Positions 59,364 through 64,000 of a DNA stretch of 64,000 bases are shown here, one piece after another (position 1 is the first letter of the stretch; every line of letters begins with the position of its first letter). The stretch spans positions 1 to 64,000 of the forward strand of contig JAZDEY010000082.1 in assembly GCA_043808325.1 (NCBI GenBank), given 5' to 3'. The translations under genes and the position numbers were made by a program. The notes under the pieces are model-generated. The model saw nothing but the letters and a program-made list of their open reading frames with translations, did not search any database and had not been told where the DNA came from. This DNA is from JAZDEY01 sp043808325 [NCBI: Candidatus Eiseniibacteriota bacterium] (GTDB lineage Bacteria; Arandabacterota; Arandabacteria; Arandabacterales).

Positions 59364-60905
59364 ATGACCGCGGGATTCCATCTCGCCGGTGGTCTGAGAG
59401 CACTGCGCAGGAGCCCGGCCCGGCTGGTCCTGGTGCTCTTCGCGTGCTTCTTCTTGCTTCTCTCGGGTGGCAGACTGGGCAGTGGGGACGCCAGCCTGCA
59501 GCTGCAGGCCACGATGCTGCTTGCAACCACGGGGAGACTGGGCACGACCGCGCCGCCAGCGGGAGCCGACGGAGGGTGGGTTGCAAACCGGGACGGGCGC
59601 TATTATGAGGTCCATGACATTGGCAATATCGGATTGATGCTCCCGGCGGCCGCGCTGAGCGCCCTCATGTCCAAGAGACCCGGTTCGGAGCTCGTGGAGG
59701 CGCCACCGATATCGGCTAGAGTGGGGGTATCACTGACCTGTGCCCTGCTTAGCGCGATCGGTTGCTTCTTCATGTTCAAACTATTTGCTCTGTATCACGG
59801 TGTGCGACGGGGGTTTCTGCTCAGTTTAGCATTCGCAACCACCACAATCTTCTGGGTCTATGCTAAGACTGCATGGGATGTCACGGGAGCATGCTGTCTC
59901 ATGTGCGCAGCTCTGTACTTCTCTGCCAAATTGCTTCACGACAGCCGGCCAGTGCGGGACACGGTGCTGGCTGCGGTCGCCCTTGGTCTTGCGTGCTCGT
60001 TCCGCTTCTCGCTGGCGCCGTTCTTCGTACCGAGCATCATCCTTGCAATGTACTTATCAAGGCCTCGCCATCGATGGTGGCACTATGTCGCTTTCCTGCT
60101 GTGCTTCCTGACCACTATGCTGCCCGATCTCGGCTACAACTATGTCAGGATGGGATCTCTGTTCCGCCCCGCGACGACAGCACCCCAGCACCTCCAGACC
60201 AACAACGCGCTGACCGGAAGCATTCTGAGAGGCCTGTTTGGGCTGCTGTTTGCGCCGAACAGGAGCCTTTTCATATACTCGCCGATCCTTCTGTTAATGG
60301 TTGCGCTGCCGTTCATGTGGGGTAGCATCGCGCCGGAACGCCGCCGGCTTTTCTCTGCGTTTGGTGCCGGCTGTGTCCCATACATTTTGCTGATCGCCAA
60401 GATGAAAAGCTGGGGCGCTTTTGGCTGGGGCCCGCGTTATCTTGTTCCAGTGATACCCGTCTTTTTCCTGGGCGCGAGCCTGGCGCTGACGGCTCTCTGG
60501 GAGAAGCACAGGGAGTTGGTCCTCGGACTTGTCATCGTGTCTGTGCTCGTCAATGCTCCGGCCGTGCTGGTCAATTGGAACTTAACGACTACGGAGTTCC
60601 CGCAGGCAAGGGATCAGAATGCTCGATTGCCACGTCAGATGATGGCAACTTGGACGGGTCTGGTCATGGGGCTTCAAGGGAAACCGCTCCCTGCCCCACC
60701 AGAGATAGCAAACGACCCGATACGAAGCGCGGGCAGACGATTCCCTGATCTATGGACAGTCCGATTGATGGAGCAATCACGGTTTGGCCTGATTGCGGGA
60801 TTGGGCATCTCGCTGCTTTTCACGATCCTCATTGGCTGGTCACTTGTCTTCCTGTTGAAGAGGGACAGATGGGGCCCACGGATTAACCAGGGCGGTGTGG
60901 GCTGA
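59364..60905 (+). CDS. Polytopic membrane protein, possible GT-C/mannosyltransferase-like
   Basis: 513 residues from ATG 59364, with about 11-12 hydrophobic helices. The large first loop contains GWVANRDGRYYEVHDIGNIG, in the position of the GT-C acidic catalytic loop. Helices, then a loop with FRPATTAPQHLQTNN and WGAFGWGPRYLVPVIPV, a pattern seen in uncharacterised dolichyl-phosphate mannosyltransferase-like proteins. No definite family assignment. It stands alone. Confidence 0.6.
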   Translation: MTAGFHLAGGLRALRRSPARLVLVLFACFFLLLSGGRLGSGDASLQLQATMLLATTGRLGTTAPPAGADGGWVANRDGRYYEVHDIGNIGLMLPAAALSALMSKRPGSELVEAPPISARVGVSLTCALLSAIGCFFMFKLFALYHGVRRGFLLSLAFATTTIFWVYAKTAWDVTGACCLMCAALYFSAKLLHDSRPVRDTVLAAVALGLACSFRFSLAPFFVPSIILAMYLSRPRHRWWHYVAFLLCFLTTMLPDLGYNYVRMGSLFRPATTAPQHLQTNNALTGSILRGLFGLLFAPNRSLFIYSPILLLMVALPFMWGSIAPERRRLFSAFGAGCVPYILLIAKMKSWGAFGWGPRYLVPVIPVFFLGASLALTALWEKHRELVLGLVIVSVLVNAPAVLVNWNLTTTEFPQARDQNARLPRQMMATWTGLVMGLQGKPLPAPPEIANDPIRSAGRRFPDLWTVRLMEQSRFGLIAGLGISLLFTILIGWSLVFLLKRDRWGPRINQGGVG

Positions 60906-60944
60906 GCGTGACGGGCTGCGACGTCGCGAGGGGCCCTCTGTGCG

Positions 60945-60973
60945 TTGTCATAACGGCGGATTTGCGGTATAAT
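60945..60973 (+). promoter_or_regulatory. Strong promoter of the M36-type peptidase gene
   Basis: TTGTCA (60945-60950), 17-base spacer, perfect TATAAT (60968-60973). About 210 bases of leader precede the ATG at 61190. Confidence 0.7.
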
Positions 60974-61189
60974 TGAAGCGAGCGATGGTTGAACCGCTGG
61001 TAAACCGGGCAACTATTATCAACAACGGCAATCTAAAGGGTATGGAGTATAGTAAGTTATGGTGTCCGTGCCACGAAGGTGGTAACCGGATGCCGAACTC
61101 GGTAATGGCCGACCAGGAACTGACAGATCGGACTTAGATTACGGAGATGGAGAATGTCCAGACGTCGCAGGCAGCCACGGAGGTAGCAA

Positions 61190-64000
61190 ATGCTGAGGCA
61201 AGTCGTTTTCGCAATGACAGTCGTGCTTTCTCTCCTGGCATTTAGTTCGCTGGGATTTGGCTTTCTTCCACCCGGGAAGGCTTCAATCGGCTCCTCGGAG
61301 GAAGTGCGGACCTTGAGCGAGCCGGTGCCTCCTTCAGCCCGTGCCGCTTCGGAGTGGCGGACCTTCACTGCTACCGAGGGTGAAGACTTCGCGGCTGCTT
61401 GGAATCCCGTCACGGGAACACCACACCGCATCCGCGGCAAGGGCATCAGGATCGCCGACGCGGTGACCGAGGCCAACGTCGCTGGCCTTGCCGGCGATTT
61501 CGTCCGGTCCCAGGCAGGCCTGCTTGGAGCGGACCCCGGCAGTCTCCGCCTGCTCACCAGCGAGAAGCACGGCACGAGATGGTACGTGGATTATCAGCAA
61601 ACCTATCGCGGTCTTGACGTCGTCGGAGGCAGGGTTCACGTGAGGCTTCTCGAAGGCGGGACAGTCACCACCTTCGGGTCGGATTTCTATCAGGATATTG
61701 CTGTCTCCCCGATTTCATCGCTTTCCGAGGATGCGTGCCTTGCGGCTGCCAAGAATGACGTTGGCTTTGATTCGCGAACCGACACAGTTCTATCAACACG
61801 CCTGATGGTACTGCCGATCGCCCGAGGCAACTCGGCAACCTACTACCTGGCCCGCGAGGTGAGACTCAAGATAGAGTCCGACCCGGCAGCGGGTCGCGAG
61901 CCCGCCATCTGGAGAACTTACGTGGACGCCGGTTCCGGCGAGATCCTCGTCAAGCACAACGAGATCTACTACGATACGATCTCCGGGACGGTATCCGGCT
62001 ATATCAAGCCCCTGTACATCACCGATGCCGACCAACTGACGAACTTCGCCGATCACCATGTCACCATCACCGGGTACCCGCAGGCAACCGCCGATCAGAC
62101 TGGCCACTACTCCATTGAGGTCGGAACCGGCGGCATGCGTTATTTCTCCACGGCAATCAAGGGCAGATGGGCGGCGGTATCCAACTCGTACGGCGCTTCT
62201 GCGGCCTTCCGCGACTCTACGCCGCCGGGAACACAAAAGGATGTAATCTGGAGATCGACCAATTCGCTCGCAAGCGAACGCAACGCCTACTATCACGCCT
62301 GGATTGCCCACGACAAGATAAGGAGCATCGATCCAGCCTTTACCGGCATGGACCGGCAGACGCCGGTCAGCGTCAACCAGCAGAACTACTGCAACGCCTA
62401 CTGGGACGGCAACGGCATCACTTTCGGCGCAGGCCAGGGCTCGTGCCAGGACCTGGCGATGTTCGCCGACGTCATGTACCACGAATACGGCCACGGGATA
62501 GCCGACAAACAGTATTCCCCGCTGGCTCCGAGCGGAGCGATGCACGAGGCCTTCGCGGACTACTACGCTTGTACCATAACCGGCGAGCCCTATATCGGCG
62601 AAGGCATCGCCGGACCGGGCAGCTATTTCAGGACGATCGACAACACGCTCAGGTATCCGGACGATTTGACGGGCGAGGTTCACGATGACGGCCGCATACT
62701 GGCCGGCGCCCTTTGGGACCTGAGAGAATCGCTCTCACCCGATGTCCATCTTGCCGATTCCCTATTTCACTTCGCCAGATACGGTAAGGCGGACAATTTC
62801 TTCGATTACTATTACGACGTTCTTGAGACCGATGACGACGACGGCAATCTTGCCAACGGGACCCCGCATTACTATCAGATTCTCGATGCCTTCGGCAAAC
62901 ATGGGATCGGTCCCGGGCTCTATATCGATATAGCCCAGACGCCCGTTCAGGATTCGGAGGACTCCACCTCCACCTACCCGGTAGTTGCCACAATAACCTC
63001 CAACATGGCCCTCGACCCTGATTCGCTTCTCCTCCATTACTCCATCGACGGCACGTGGACGGTGCTCACCATGGTGCCGACCGCAAACCCCAATGAATAC
63101 TCGGCCGCAATTCCCCACCAACGGTACGGAAAGACGGTCAGCTATTACATCTATGCAAAGGCCGATGGACGCAGCAACTCTGCCACCTCTCCTGCGGGTG
63201 CGCCCTCAGTCCTTCACGTCTTTGGGATCGGCCGGGACACGATAGCCCCGACGATCGCCCACACTCCCCTCGGCGATCAACCCGATGCAGGCTGGCCCTC
63301 CACGGTTGCGGCCACGGTGACCGACAACCTCGGGCTCGCCTCTGTGACACTCGAGTACTCCAAGAACGCTCAGGCTCAACCGGCTATCGCTATGACCCGT
63401 GTCGAGGGAACCAATGATTATCGAGCGACCTTCGCCGTTGCTGCATCGGCAGGGGATTACATCGAGTATAGAATTGTAGCGATCGACGCCTCGGCAGCCG
63501 CCAATACCAGCACCGACCCGCCGGCAAGCTACCACGTCTTCGTGATCGCGGACGCATACTACTACGCGTTTGAGACGGGCGTCGAGGGCTGGACGCACTA
63601 CGCGGCAAATTACTGGACCGACCAGTGGCACCTGTCAGCGACAAGAAATCATACGCCCGGAGGGGGAACCAGCTGGAGGTGCGGCGACACAGGGACCGGC
63701 GACTATGCGGCTCATCTCCATGCGCTTCTTGAAACACCTACCGTTCAAATCGGCCCGAATTCCCAGCTGACCTTCTGGTACTGGATGGATGCCGAGTCCT
63801 ACCTACCGCTTGAGGGATCGGGACTGGCCTGGGACGGAGGCGCACTTTCGCTCGTGGACTCGGCCGGCAAGGCGACCGTGCTCGATCCCGTGGGTGGTTA
63901 TACCTATGAGATCCTTGCTGATTCCGATGCGCCTTTTACGGCCGGTAAACCCGTGTATTCGGGTCACGAGAGTGGCTGGAGGATGGCACTGTTCGATCTG
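61190..64000 (+). CDS. Secreted M36/FTP-type metallopeptidase, cut by window end
   Basis: 937 codons from ATG 61190 without a stop. Signal peptide, FTP-like propeptide (about 60-250: FVRSQAGLLGADP, YVDYQQTYRGLDVVG), then a catalytic domain with the zinc motif HEYGH and the downstream acidic motif MHEAFADYYA. The N-x-x-W pattern NAYWDGNGITFG is like fungalysin/thermolysin-clan enzymes. After about residue 590 come two to three beta domains, then a jelly-roll MAM-like domain starting YYAFETGVEGWT. It is probably exported and autoprocessed. It is absent from frame lists that require a stop. Confidence 0.88.
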   Translation, partial: MLRQVVFAMTVVLSLLAFSSLGFGFLPPGKASIGSSEEVRTLSEPVPPSARAASEWRTFTATEGEDFAAAWNPVTGTPHRIRGKGIRIADAVTEANVAGLAGDFVRSQAGLLGADPGSLRLLTSEKHGTRWYVDYQQTYRGLDVVGGRVHVRLLEGGTVTTFGSDFYQDIAVSPISSLSEDACLAAAKNDVGFDSRTDTVLSTRLMVLPIARGNSATYYLAREVRLKIESDPAAGREPAIWRTYVDAGSGEILVKHNEIYYDTISGTVSGYIKPLYITDADQLTNFADHHVTITGYPQATADQTGHYSIEVGTGGMRYFSTAIKGRWAAVSNSYGASAAFRDSTPPGTQKDVIWRSTNSLASERNAYYHAWIAHDKIRSIDPAFTGMDRQTPVSVNQQNYCNAYWDGNGITFGAGQGSCQDLAMFADVMYHEYGHGIADKQYSPLAPSGAMHEAFADYYACTITGEPYIGEGIAGPGSYFRTIDNTLRYPDDLTGEVHDDGRILAGALWDLRESLSPDVHLADSLFHFARYGKADNFFDYYYDVLETDDDDGNLANGTPHYYQILDAFGKHGIGPGLYIDIAQTPVQDSEDSTSTYPVVATITSNMALDPDSLLLHYSIDGTWTVLTMVPTANPNEYSAAIPHQRYGKTVSYYIYAKADGRSNSATSPAGAPSVLHVFGIGRDTIAPTIAHTPLGDQPDAGWPSTVAATVTDNLGLASVTLEYSKNAQAQPAIAMTRVEGTNDYRATFAVAASAGDYIEYRIVAIDASAAANTSTDPPASYHVFVIADAYYYAFETGVEGWTHYAANYWTDQWHLSATRNHTPGGGTSWRCGDTGTGDYAAHLHALLETPTVQIGPNSQLTFWYWMDAESYLPLEGSGLAWDGGALSLVDSAGKATVLDPVGGYTYEILADSDAPFTAGKPVYSGHESGWRMALFDL

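Noticed and set aside
60985-61080. GEMM (c-di-GMP) riboswitch-like GGCAA and AACCGG strings
   Set aside because: The conserved tetraloop receptor and the second helix are missing.
61056-61137. Possible 5S rRNA in the peptidase leader
   Set aside because: Matches loop C and some of the 5' half, but about four bases are missing and the 3' half cannot be aligned, so it is kept only as a low-level observation.
1-64000. CRISPR arrays, prophage and plasmid origin
   Set aside because: No regularly spaced repeats, cas genes, phage structural genes or replication initiator were seen.

Overview
The window is 64 kb of gene-dense, GC-rich bacterial chromosome. It looks like an uncultured anaerobe or microaerophile with a Gram-negative-type envelope: it has a predicted outer-membrane barrel, LolA-like and lipoprotein-type exports, a beta-helix surface protein and a large secreted M36-type protease. 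A DUF6754-like protein, sulfatase and phosphodiesterase-TPR proteins and a C-terminal WGAIKAIFR tail resemble FCB-superphylum candidate phyla such as Eisenbacteria or Krumholzibacteriota. That placement is an inference from gene style; no rRNA or tRNA is present to fix it.

Layout. 1-0.8 kb: the 3' end of an IS630-type transposase interrupting a GT39-type glycosyltransferase gene, then a strong palindrome. 0.8-7 kb (minus): a two-gene amine/imino-acid dehydrogenase-like flavoenzyme pair and a P-type cation ATPase. 7-10 kb (plus): a DUF6754-like membrane protein, a GT4 glycosyltransferase and an AhpD-like protein. 10-16.5 kb: nitrogen assimilation (gdhA, glnA), an AmrS-type radical SAM enzyme, a ferritin-like protein, an outer-membrane protein and alkaline phosphatase. 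16.7-18 kb: an NhaD-type antiporter.

18-30.6 kb (minus) is the centrepiece: a 17-gene operon for a membrane-bound group 4 [NiFe] hydrogenase. It encodes a HydB/HydG-like soluble oxidoreductase module, a polyferredoxin, NuoH/B/C/D-like hydrogenase subunits with both nickel-binding CxxC pairs intact, a NuoL-like pump, an MbhDE-like protein, MrpB-G antiporter subunits, a NuoI-like ferredoxin and a maturation protease. It has a promoter upstream and very short intergenic gaps. The gene content predicts coupling of NAD(P)H and/or ferredoxin oxidation to H2 formation (or the reverse) with Na+/H+ translocation.

30.7-38 kb: a beta-helix surface protein, a ZIP metal transporter with a PAS protein, small broken genes, an unusual SPFH-like/phosphodiesterase/TPR fusion and a tyrosine recombinase with two substituted catalytic residues. 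38-43.6 kb (plus): a set of oxygen/oxidative-stress genes (WrbA, flavin reductase-rubredoxin, flavodiiron protein, ferritin-like protein), then a methyltransferase and a membrane protein. 43.6-47.7 kb (minus): a large hybrid histidine kinase overlapping a receiver protein whose phospho-acceptor Asp is Asn. 47.9-52.5 kb (minus): a complete LivKHMGF-type ABC importer. 52.7-64 kb: a beta-CASP RNA-processing hydrolase, a sulfatase-fold lipoprotein, a LolA-like/aspartyl protease/PDZ protein, an ArsR regulator with a Cys-rich partner and a putative operator, an IS3 remnant, a polytopic membrane protein and an M36-type peptidase cut by the window end.

Several promoters share a sigma70-like TTGACA/T...TAnnnT pattern with 16-17 bp spacing. 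No CRISPR array, tRNA or phage was seen.
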